Positions 10,277-19,979 of a DNA stretch of 64,000 bases are shown here, piece by piece. Made by a program: the position numbers and the translations under genes. The stretch lies in NCBI RefSeq assembly GCF_964019385.1, contig NC_088646.1:6440402-6504401 (forward strand), given 5' to 3'. Numbering within the stretch: the stretch's first letter is position 1; every line of letters starts with the position of its first letter. The DNA comes from Sycon ciliatum (lineage: Eukaryota > Porifera > Calcarea > Leucosolenida > Sycettidae). The notes beneath the pieces are model-generated. The model was not told where the DNA came from. It did no database searches and worked only from the letters and a program-made list of their open reading frames with translations.

Positions 10277-13200
10277 TGCTAGCAGATAGTCCCTTCGCTC
10301 TCATTCCCTCATAGTCCCTTCGCTATCATTGCCATCGGCAATGGGCATGTTCAAGGTTCAAAGGTCAAAGTTCAAGGTTCAAGATGTGTGTGTGCACGCG
10401 CGCACGCGCGTGTGCTTGAGGTTGTGCTGGCCCGCTCAGGATGGGGAAGGCCAGGGTTTTGACTTTATGACCAGTTCATAAGGAAATGAGTCCTCCCTCC
10501 AAACTCACCCCAGTACACCGAAGGCTGACAGTGGACAATGAATATTCAGTCTCCGCATTTCAGGCTAACTATCATCAGCATGATCTACATTACAAACTGG
10601 TTGCATAAACCTGGGATTTACCTGAAGCTTTTGGTAGTGGCGGTTGCGCTCCACGAGCTTGCTGGAGCATTCATTATACCTGGCTTTGAGTGCTTCTAAT
10701 TCATGTTTAGCAGCTAAAACAAACAATCACAGTGATCGTGTAAAAGTAGGAAGCATTTTTCCTGCCTCAAGTTTTGATTACACTAGTCAGGGCAATCAGT
10801 GCATAATTCTGTCCCCGGGGAAAATTGCAATTCCGCGGCCGCGTTTTTTTCCGCGTTTTTTGCGATTGTTTAAAAGACCGCGTTTTCCGCCATATTCCCG
10901 CGTTTTTTGAACTTTTTTGTTGCACTACACGTACACACAGTGCACTGTCCGGTCAGCAACGTCTCGTCGTGGCGGCTTTTTACTCAAATATGACGAGTGC
11001 TTACACCAGAGACTTGTAACTGATTGATTTCACTACATAATAATAATAATAGCACATTTCGCGTAGTAGAGCACTAAATAAAGAAATTCAGTGTTTTTTC
11101 CGCTTCTGTCTTGTGAGCATCATCAGCTAGGTGTAGTAGCTGCTGATACCGATTTCTCGCCGGGTGTCGAGCTGCACAGTTTCCTCCAGTCTGTCTTGTC
11201 TGCTGCTTGTTGTCGGCACCTGGAAAGGTCTTCCATGGTCTTCATTGGCACACCCAGCTTATTCAGCTGAGCAACCAGACTTGTGGCCAGTGTCAACCTT
11301 GGCCGTCCACGAGGTGCTTTGTTGCCCTTGTCAAAATAGCCGCTCATGGCTACTTGCGGTGGCGTGTCCGTGTCCATCCGCAGCACATGACCGGTCATTC
11401 GTAGTCGCCTACATGCAACTGTGTCTGATATAGGGTTGCTCTTGGTTCTGCGGTATAGGTCGTCGTTTGAAATTGTGTCTGGGTATCGTATTCCAAGGAG
11501 TGATCGCATTTGACGCCGGTGGAATGCGTCTGCCTTGGCCATTGCTGTTGACGATAATCCCCAGGTCTCGCAATTGTACAGGAATGTCGGCAGTACGATA
11601 GCGTTGTACAGGCGTAAGCGTGTCTTCTCCGCTACTTTATCTCTACGCAGCCATAGGGCGTACAGCTGGCCAAACACGCGAGAGGCAAGTTCCATCCTGC
11701 GCCGAACATCCTCTTCCTCCCCCATCAAGGAGCCAAGCTGCCTAGATGTCCGCCAGCTCTCGGATTCAGGTGACACACGGATCCACTCTGTTTTATCTGG
11801 ATTTACTTTTAATGACCAATCGTGCAGTGTGTCTGCTATTACAGGCAGAGCATTCTCAAGCCACAGCCTGCAGGTTGAATAATAGGAGATGTCATCTGCA
11901 TAACCCGTCTCTGGTGGTAGACTTGCGTCGCCAGCAGGGCGGGGCGCGAGACGAGTTCTGCATTCCTGTAGTGCAGCCTCCAGATAGCAGATGAAGAGAA
12001 CTGGGCTGAGACTGTCGCCTTGTGGTGTTCCAATAGTGCTCTCAAACGGTTCAGCTGTGGCACTTGCAACCTTAACAGTGATAGTTGTGTTGTGGAGTAG
12101 GTGGTGGATGAGACATGTGCAATCTGAATTGGTGATTGCAGACATCACCTCCAGCAGCTTCAGGCGGTTAATCGTATCGAAGGCCTTGGACATGTCCAGG
12201 CCTAGAATGTGAAATTGCTGTCGGTAACGAATGGCTCTTGCAGCGATCCACCGCTGGGTCCATACCACGTCCGCTGTACTACGGCCCGGGCGGAAGCCGG
12301 ACTGTGTAGTACCAAGATGACGAGAGAGTGCCCCGGATTCCGTGATGCGCCGAAGCACAATGATCGATATCACTTTGCGGATAGAGTTTAATAAAGTGAT
12401 GGGCCGCAGACTGGTTACAGGACCCTTGGGCTTGTTAGGCTTAGCGAGAGGTATGAGTATTCCTGGTCCAATAGCCGTCGATAAATTGGCACCCTGCGAG
12501 AGAGCAGCGTTGACGAAATTTGCTATGACCGGCGCTAGCACCTCGGATCCATATTTCAGGAGCTCTGCTGGGATTTTATCTGGACCACAGGCCTTCCCGT
12601 TTCGCAGGCGCTTGAGGGCAGTGGCGACTTCAGATTCGGAGATGGGAGTGGCGAGGGAGTATGGTGATGGCGGTGGTATTTCACCTGCTGTTTTGGCACT
12701 GAATTGTGAGGAGAAGTGATCTCGAACTCGACTGGCCTTGTCTGTGGCATGAGCAAGAATACATCCATCATTTCACTACATACTCATTGAAAATTGCCGC
12801 ACATCAATAGTATTCACCGCATATTAATTTTACCGCAAATTATGCCATCATTATGCCGCGTTTTCCCCCGCGTTTTTTGCGATTTTTTTCCGCAATTTTC
12901 CCCGGGGACAGATAATTATGTCCCGAGCCATTTCTCATGCTATAGATTTGTGATGAACACAAGTGTACATGCAGTACATTGAACCGTCATCACTTTTCTT
13001 TCCCGAGGCTCCCTCAGAAAACTTGGGACGTAACCTTGCTGTTCTGTGCGATCATCACTCACAGTTAGCCAAGTTCAGCTTACGGAAGAAGTCGATCTCA
13101 CACCGGCTTTTTGAGTCTGCTCACTTCACTGTATTGGTTCTATTCATGTATCTACAATGTGGTTCAGCAGAACACCTGGTGTCCACACACTCACCAGTGC

Positions 13201-16200
13201 TCAAACAACAAGTCTTATTGCAATGATGTCACTTACTTGACACTTGACTCTTCAGCGCTGTCGTGCAGTCGTCATGTTAGGTCAAGGACAGTAGCCATGG
13301 TAACACTGTACTAAGTGTTGCAAAAGAAGGATCCACGAGCGGGATTCGAACCCAGCACCCCTGTCCTTCCGGGGCAGTGCCCCACCGATTAGGCTACCGG
13401 GGATCACACACACCCGTGGCTCCTTCTTGCAACAGTACCTCTTCTTCCCAGTACAACCACCAACACATGCACGGTAAAACATGTATGCCACTGGTACACG
13501 AGGAGGCCGGGGGGGGGGGGGGGCAGGTGGCACTTCAACCATCTGTGAACATGGACATTCCTAGTCCAGTGTAGGATACAGGAGATTTCGTTTTGCAGCC
13601 GAGCTAGCACTTGCTCGTAGTACTGTTCCAGTTTGAGGCACCTTTCTTTCGATTTGTTGGAAAGGTACTCGTGGTAGGTGCGCTCCTGATGCGCCTGTTC
13701 CAGTGCAAAGAATAAAAATGAGAGAGAAGAGAATCACATGTATTTGCAGCATCACCACAACAACAACACATTGGTCATGGATCAAGTTCAAACTTGCAGA
13801 TACTTCTAAGAAAGCCAAGGACATCAGTGTACATGCAACTGAAGTGTTGGCGACCCTGATGTACAAATCAGGGGCGTAGCACCCGCTACGACTGGTACGA
13901 CCATGGCCGTACCACTTTTCGAAAAGTGTGGTCCGTCCGGAACGTGCAAAACCGCAATAAAAAAATCAGGATCCATCGATGCATATGCGCATCATCAGAC
14001 TTTCACCTTTTTCTAGACTCGTAGGTCTACGCTCGTACTCGTAGATCTGCCATGCATCTGTGCATGTCCATGCACGTCTCTTCTGACCGTGAAATAATTC
14101 TATGACTTTATAAACTGTGCCAGAAGTGTGCCAGAAGTTCCCAGAATGCAGAATTTTGTGTCTTTTTTTTTTTTTTTTAGTTTCTTACAAAATTTTCCCG
14201 GGGGAGGTCCCCGGGACCCCCTCCAAAACGGCCTTCGGTCGTACCACTTCCAAAACCCCTCCTACGCCCCTGCAAATGTAAAGGCAAGTGCCAGTATGTG
14301 TAGCAGTGTGTGCGCACCTGGTACGTCCAAAATGAAAGCGCTCTTGTGCAGATCTCCATAATGACTTCGGGCTTTTGGCCAGCTAGAACCATCTGCAAAT
14401 AACAAACCCAGGTCACAGACAAGTCTACATTGTTAGCACAACGGCAGGAACATGCAATGTACAAAGTGCATACGTTGATGCTAATATCTGTATAAACTAT
14501 TTTTTCGTCACAGTTCCATCACTTAGCATTGCGGAAGCGTGTAAGATCCCGAGATGATTTTCACCCCGGGCAGTGTCGGGTTTTCTGCAATTGCTCTTGC
14601 ACTGTGCAACTACCGAGAACTTGCCATCGTGGTCTTTGTCTCTCCTCATGGCAGTTGAAATTGTGGACAAGCTACAACAAGAAGTATGCGGCATGTGTGC
14701 TGCATGAGTGTGTAGTAAGAGAAGTTACCTGGCCGATAGCAGCTTTCACTAAATATTATCCGTTGGAGTGCATCATGCACCAGGGGGAATGCATGGCAGG
14801 CATGTTTTTGTCCGGGCAAATTGTGGTGTGTCCACCACTGGTCCGGGACACGTCTGAAAATGATGTGTGTGCCACAAATAATTAGTATAATGTCAACTTG
14901 AAATTAGGAGTCAAACGGGTGAACCTTTAACTAACGAACGGGTAATTTTCTTAACAGGCGGGTTAACGGGTACCCTTTAGCAGCCATGTTTAGGTTTTTG
15001 CGCAATTTTTACATCAATCAAGATTATAATTCATCTGTTCTCGGGTTGCATTTTGATATCACGTTGTGATTCGCAAATCGATTGGTGTCTGATAGTCGCA
15101 GGAGTAGATCTACTAGGTGCGAAAATGCAACAACAATGCAGACATCCAGCGTGTAGTTGTAAATAATCGACTTCCGCCTGGAATACACAATCCCAGCAGT
15201 GTTGCTCCACACTGAGTGGTTCATCAAAATCCAAACGGGTACCCTTTTACTTACGGTACCTGAGATTAACGGTCGGGTACCCGGGGACCCGGTACACCCC
15301 TTTGACCCCTACTTGAAATTCTATTGAGACAGCACTGATACTGAAGATCACTCTCTGGGGAGTTATTGATAGCTTGCATGCCGTCCTCCCGGTAGGACCC
15401 AAGAAATCGTGCTGCAAAAGTGCTTTTGGTTCAGAATTTTCTGGGAACAATTGCTGTCTGGCAAAGTAATGGCGCAAAATGCAAAGCTATATCCAGTGCA
15501 TTGCATATGTGCAATTTTATCAATTGTCAAAATGGCCGCACATACTCCTGTCGGAGCGCTAGCAAATATGTCCAAAGTGAATTTTGACCATGGCACATCA
15601 ATCGTGGTGAGGTCCTAATGTTTTTATTAGCCTGCCAAGGCAGTGGAATGCATAATTCCATACTCCGTTTCCATGGTTACCATGGGCTGCTACCATGGAA
15701 TTTCGTAGTATGCCTTGTGCGATCACGTCTAAAATGTGTGGACTCCTTCATTAGCCCCTTAGCAACAGTTTAGGTCAAGTTTTAGGTCAATGTCAGAACA
15801 GAGGCTGTGCAGCATGTCTGTGTATGATGGTCAGGACCGAGGTCTATGCAAGCTATCAAATTTATGTAATGTTGGTGCCATGGCATGTAACCACGCAATG
15901 GTGTGTGGCAGAAGTACACGTGCGACCAAACCATACTGATATTGTGTGGGAACGGTCACAGCATTGCCAGCTGCAGAATGCCACAACTTACAGACTTGTA
16001 TTGATCTGTGGGTGAGAGATCAGTCCGAATGATGTCAAACTTTCCCGACAAGTTTTGTTCACCTGAATAGCACAAATAGCAAAATATATATAGAAGAAGC
16101 TGCAACACAAATTCACAAACTCAGGTCACTCTGTACACAGACTTACTTGCAGGGGCATCGGAACCAGTGCGGCAGGTGCAGCCAAAGCCGCACCAATACT

Positions 16201-17521
16201 TTCATCTTGGGATGTTTTGAAGCAATGGAATATGGGTTATTTGGGCCCAATTTCCCTAAAAAAAGTCCCGGGGAGGACCCCCACACCCTCCACCCATTCA
16301 TGGCCGCACCAATGTTGAATACCGTCGGATGCCCCTGATTTAGCATGCTGTCTGCCCAGGGTGTTGTTATATTTTGACTCCTAGGCCCAGTGTTTCATGC
16401 GAAAAGACACATAGCTATTCAGTTAGAATGTTTTGCCCGGGTACATAAACTGATTTTCATCCCAGTTCAACGGTACTGGTTACTGGTGATCAGTTGTTGC
16501 ACCGTGACGACACACTCACATGGTCCTGGCTTGAGTGTGCTGCTCTGCCACAACTCTCACCACCTGCATTGAATCTGTGTGTTCATTGCAAGATAGCTGG
16601 AGTTGGGAGTTAGTTAGGGCTCCACCATAACCTGACCATCTGCTGCCCGTGACAGAAAGATCAGTGACTTTGTTAACTTATTGGCTGACAACATTATTGA
16701 AGCCTCGATTCACTGTCTACCGCGGGCCTATTTCAGTTTGCCACTGTGGCAACACAAATCGCCAGGGAGTTGCTACTAAGCCAATAACACTAGCATCATG
16801 ATAATTATCAGCTAAATCAGCAGAGATGCTTCGCAATCTTTTCAGCCCTAATTTTAAAATCTGGTCGGAAAATTATGACCAGGGAATCGGCTGGCCTCTG
16901 GGTGGCATCAGCAACAGGAATCAGGATCATGAAGGTATGCCATGGTGCATCTCTTATCCTAGAAAGCAGCAGCAATGTACAGCGCTCACTCTTACAAGCA
17001 GGACACGCGTAGGACTTGTTGAATTCCTTCGTGCCGTCTTCGTCACAGAATATGTCTGAGGAAAGCGAGTCAAGGCCAGGCTACACTGTGCCACTTGCAA
17101 TGGAGCAGTATGGCTCAAACAGACAAGCAACGCTGTTTTAAAAAAGACATGCATATCCATCAGCAGGTATGACACTCTTGTAGGTCTAACTACAAGTATA
17201 ACATGGCTTGGTGTGGCATACATCTTATAGTTTGTCCTAAAACAATGTCTCGCCAATCTCGTAAGGCAGAGATTAAAAATTAGTGGTGCTAAATTCACTT
17301 ATTCTGGCTTTCATCGACAGAGGATACGAGAGCAAGATGTTACCTAAAGGGGAAAACAGCAATGCAAAGGACAATAAAAAGCTGTTTTTAGTCTTGTCAG
17401 TATCGCAAGTTATACCAGTTCCGGAGAAGAAGCTACAAGGCTCTAGCAGTTGCCTTACCCAAGCAAAGGATGTGAGCGGCTTTCGGCATTTCTTCAGATT
17501 GCATGTCAGGTCGCTGTCCAT
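8719..17521 (-). CDS. CCNB1IP1: HEI10 / cyclin B1-interacting protein 1, meiotic RING E3-like protein
   Basis: In animals this RING/coiled-coil protein of the Zip3/HEI10 family localises to meiotic recombination sites and promotes crossovers as a ubiquitin or SUMO ligase. Exons on the minus strand: 17521-17459, 17343-17328 (16 bases), 17055-16990, 16062-15992, 14392-14318, 13694-13580, 10713-10622, 9993-9971, 9739-9501, 8960-8719. All junctions are GT-AG with matching phase and total 1002 bases, 333 residues plus stop; human is about 277. Residues 7-47 form the RING: C7, C12, then VTSCSHIFC (C25, H27, C30), C44-P-A-C47. Residues 73-97 begin MVLAGQKPEV and contain ALSFWTYQ, a family hallmark. 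Residues about 98-166 are a charged coiled coil ending in LVERNRHYQKLQ. The C terminus opens with GEFEFRPQ, matching the family's C-terminal motif. A serine-rich insert (residues about 175-253) accounts for the extra length. The residue expected as His after C30 is D33. Several introns carry transposons. Confidence 0.92.
9277..9302. repeat. Poly-G tract
   Basis: A G-rich run of about 25 bases lies in the last intron of HEI10. It has no evident function and is prone to length change. Confidence 0.9.
10200..10276. repeat. (TG)n microsatellite
   Basis: A TG dinucleotide array of about 75 bases with one interruption lies in HEI10 intron 7. Short GTTCAAGGTTCAAAGGTCAA repeats follow near 10348-10383, then an alternating CG/CA stretch near 10386-10412. 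Confidence 0.95.
10809..12911. mobile_element. TIR element with CTGTCCCC ends, split by a LINE
   Basis: Terminal inverted repeats CTGTCCCCGGGGAAAATTGC and its complement lie at 10809-10828 and 12892-12911. They are flanked by a 6-base target duplication, ATAATT, at 10803-10808 and 12912-12917. Without the LINE insertion at 11040-12769 the element would be about 360 bases. A second member is at 33314-33742, also with a 6-base duplication. The interior is rich in CCGCGTTTTTTGCG-like segments. It lies in HEI10 intron 6 and carries no transposase. Confidence 0.85.
11040..12769 (-). pseudogene. 5'-truncated LINE, reverse transcriptase fragment
   Basis: One open frame from about 12769 to 11123 encodes the reverse transcriptase domain and C-terminal part of a non-LTR retrotransposon. 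Visible blocks are GKACGPDKIPAELLK, LRPITLLNSIRK, SGFRPGRSTADVV, LDMSKAFDTINR, GTPQGDSLSPVLF, the catalytic YADD, and the C-terminal RLRMTGHVLRM followed by RGRPRLTL. The endonuclease domain is missing, so the copy is 5'-truncated. The 3' end reaches a short ATT-repeat tail near 11040. A 13-base target duplication, ATTTCACTACATA, flanks it at 11027-11039 and 12770-12782. The reading frame is nearly intact, suggesting a young insertion; LINE clade not assigned. Confidence 0.88.
13329..13405 (-). other. tRNA-like sequence with pol III A and B boxes
   Basis: On the minus strand the segment has an A box TAGCCTAATCGG and a B box GGTTCGAATCC with a perfect T-arm, plus an acceptor-like stem (GATCCCC against GTGGATC, one mismatch). 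The anticodon stem is poor and the D-arm is short. It is enclosed by an inverted repeat (GTTGCAAGAAGGA on one side, TCCTTCTTTTGCAAC on the other). It is therefore more likely a tRNA-derived SINE head or tRNA pseudogene than a working tRNA. It sits in HEI10 intron 6 on the coding strand. Confidence 0.6.
13869..14272. mobile_element. Non-autonomous element, CAGGGGCGTAG ends
   Basis: Inverted ends CAGGGGCGTAG and CTACGCCCCTG are flanked by CAAAT on both sides (13864-13868, 14273-14277). The interior shares GTCGTACCACTT blocks and a GGGGAGGTCCCCGGGACC segment with elements at 16150 and 18420. The termini resemble hAT ends, but a 5-base duplication is shorter than the usual eight. It lies in HEI10 intron 5. 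Confidence 0.7.
14907..15309. mobile_element. MITE with GGGGTCAAA ends, copy 1
   Basis: Ends GGAGTCAAACGGGTG and CACCCCTTTGACCCC are inverse complements and are flanked by TA on both sides. The body is about 95 percent identical by eye to copy 2 at 34792-35175. TA flanks suggest a Tc1/mariner-type mobiliser. It lies in HEI10 intron 4. Confidence 0.8.
16150..16337. mobile_element. Short non-autonomous element, CAGGGGCATC ends
   Basis: The left end CAGGGGCATCGG and right end CCGTCGGATGCCCCTG are inverse complements about 188 bases apart. The core has GTCCCGGGGAGGACCCCCAC, like the related elements at 13869 and 18420. It is in HEI10 intron 3. No clear target duplication was seen. Confidence 0.6.
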
Positions 17522-18413
17522 CCCGGGTGAGTATGGCGAGGCCGCGGCACACGAGGCCACCAGCTGTGCTCGGATGTAGATCAGTGTTGGTGAAACGGCT
17601 TAGCTCTAGGTCATCGTAATCAAGATTCTACTTGAAATTGGCCATATCTAATTGAAGAAGCAATGGTGGGAATCACACGAACTCAACCAGAGATGATATG
17701 TATGTTTTCCAAGAATGTTTTAATTATTAGAAAAGTTCACTGTGCATACCGATGTGCCCCGTACCATCGCACACATCCTGCAGTGCTTTCAAGTCGTGTG
17801 CACAAACACGGATGCCAGTGAAGCGAGGGCCCATGAGTGCAACTAGTTAAGCACTGTGGAATTTGGGCAATGCTGGATGAACGGACTACTAGTATGTTTA
17901 TTATAATAATATTCGCGGGATCCGTGTCGGCATTGTTTGAATGTTCAGAAACACACAAGCTAGCCGTCGCTGCATCTGCAGGCCACCCCTATGCCTGTAC
18001 ACCTTAGTGGCGAATGCTGACCTCACGTCAGGGGAGAAGAGGTGAGTCTCTCAACCGATCGGGCGTGTAGCGGCCCATAACGCCATAGATTGCATCCTTG
18101 TTATCCTCACTCCGAGCTGTGAGTACCGAGCTGTCTGACGGTGGGTGTCGGCGCAGTTCACCGCTATGTTTATTATTATTTATTCACTGTGTGACTCAAT
18201 CTCATGCCATATGCGAGCAGCGCTAGAACCCCACAGATGAGGGTCACGCAGTGGAGTCGGACATGCTATGGTCACTACGGTATTGACCGTACCACTTGTC
18301 ATCGCTAGCACCCATTAAAAAATGAAATGCTAAGATTGCTGGCTCAAATTTGTACATGTAACGATGTGTGTTCAAGACACCAAAACTGGCAAAAGGTTAG
18401 GCCTAAAGGCAGG
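17522..18413. other. HEI10 upstream region, no supported gene
   Basis: This holds the presumed HEI10 promoter and 5' leader. Minus-strand frames around 17755-17835 and 18034-18122 each look mildly coding and have nearby splice-like signals, but they are short and could not be joined into a gene. Confidence 0.4.
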
Positions 18414-18419
18414 CGCGTG

Positions 18420-18556
18420 CCCCATATGGCTTCCTGGGTGCCCGGAACCCCCCCCCCCCTTTTTCGCTCAAAATGCAGGATTTGCTTCTTTTTTTGAAAT
18501 TTTTCACGGGGAGGCCCCCGGAACCCCCCTTTGAAGGACACCCGCGCACGCACCTG
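18420..18556. mobile_element. Short non-autonomous element, CAGGCGCGTGC ends
   Basis: Ends CAGGCGCGTGC and GCACGCACCTG are flanked by a 6-base duplication TAAAGG (18414-18419 and 18557-18562). The core has a poly-C run and CACGGGGAGGCCCCCGGAAC, shared with the elements at 13869 and 16150. Confidence 0.7.
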
Positions 18557-18562
18557 TAAAGG

Positions 18563-19227
18563 TGCCAGTTGGGATGAATGGACAGTAGTATGAATGCACC
18601 CATACAGTGTACATGTACATCTGTAATCATAACCATGAATACACCTTTTAGCTCAGTCAGCGGAGTTCACCATACCTTTTACATACATTCTGCGTGTTCG
18701 TTTTAGGCAAAATCCAATGGAATACACCGATATATCAACCTCTCCCGTATTCCAGCGAACACCCGGGTAACGTTGTGAGGGGGTTTCAGTCGGCCACTTA
18801 TGATAACAGGTTACCAACACATTCGGTCCAGAACTTAGAAGACTGATTTCCAAATGCAAATGCAATACAAAACGACTCGGTCAGGATTGATTGTGACCAG
18901 CTAGCTACCGAGGCTAGCAGGGAACTACTCAGTTTCCCTGACCCTCGGGCTCTCACACTCGAGTCACAGTCTCAGCTCCAGCTCCAGCTAAAAACAGCAA
19001 CTGCGACAGTGCAAGTGCAAGGCAACACGATCCATGGACTTTGACCCCAAACTGGGTTTTGTCCGTACTGTACTTGTCCAAGTCGATCGACCTCATCTTG
19101 CCTGGCGTGGCTGGCCCCGCTGCAGCGCTGCCGCTAGGCCGCTGGGCAAGCGAGGCCAGGCCAGGGTTCTTATCTCGTACTCAAGTAGTAGTACTGTAAA
19201 AGTAGTAGCTCTGTCGCCGATTGTCAT
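18563..19227. other. No supported gene
   Basis: A 78-codon frame starts at 19034 (plus), but it has no domain and runs into the tandem repeat that follows. Nothing else is recognised. Confidence 0.5.
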
Positions 19228-19925
19228 TTCTTACATGACACGTGATCGTTGCCGGGGCCATGGCCAATAGGCGATCTTCCCGCCGCGGGCATAATCAGGC
19301 CATCAGGACCGTTTGACGTCATTTCGGGAATGTTCGGACCGTTTGACGTCATTTCGGGAATAATTTTTCGACCTTTCGACCTTTCGACCTTTGACCTTCC
19401 CTAATATGTTGCTTCGCGCTGTAAGAAATCAAATCAAGCACGCTCTGTCTGTCATGATGGCTGAATCTTGCCCTTGCCTGCAGCCCTCGGGCCTACGACC
19501 CTTGGGCTGCATGCAGGCTCGGGCAAGATTCAGCCATCATGACCTCCTGAGCGTGCTTGATTACATACTTCTTACATGACACGTGATCGTTGCCGGGGCC
19601 ATGGCCAATAGGCGATCTTCCCGCCGCGGGCATAATCAGGCCATCAGGACCGTTTGACGTCATTTCGGGAGTTTCAGGACCGTTTGACGTCATTTCGGGA
19701 ATGTTCGGACCGTTTGACGTCATTTTGGGAATAATTTTTCGACCTTTCGACCTTTCGACCTTTGACCTTCCCTAATATGTTGCTTCGCGATGTAAGAAAT
19801 CAAACCAAGCACGCTCTGTCTGTCATGATGGCTGAATCTTGCCCTTGCCTGCAGCCCTCGGGCCTACGGCCCTTGGGCTGCAGGCTCGGGCAAGATTCAG
19901 CCATCATGACCTCCTGACTCTGATT
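19228..19925. repeat. Tandem duplication (about 340 and 357 bases) carrying CRE palindromes and a hairpin
   Basis: Two head-to-tail units start at about 19228 and 19569. Each has a shared leader (GCCGGGGCCATGGCCAATAG), then 2 (unit 1) or 3 (unit 2) copies of a 30-base-spaced repeat. Each small repeat contains the CRE palindrome TGACGTCA (19314, 19344, 19655, 19685, 19715). A CGACCTTT run and a hairpin with arms of about 50 bases (AATCAAGCACGCTC facing GAGCGTGCTTGATT in unit 1) complete the unit. No coding capacity is present. Confidence 0.85.
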
Positions 19926-19927
19926 AC

Positions 19928-19950
19928 ATAGACCCGGCCGGGTGCTCGAA
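19928..19950. repeat. Inverted repeat partner of 22417-22440
   Basis: TAGACCCGGCCGGGTGCTCG here reappears as its complement at about 22417-22440, bracketing the LINE between them. The pair may be the ends of an element into which the LINE inserted. Confidence 0.6.
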
Positions 19951-19979
19951 TGAGACACAGGGTACCAAAACAGAAACAC

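Noticed and set aside
13329-13405. Functional tRNA gene (Ser-like GGA anticodon reading)
   Set aside because: The anticodon stem has a mismatch, there is no long variable arm expected of tRNA-Ser, and an outer hairpin encloses it.
17755-18122. Mildly coding minus-strand segments upstream of HEI10
   Set aside because: Each is under 30 codons, which chance explains, and no consistent exon chain was found.
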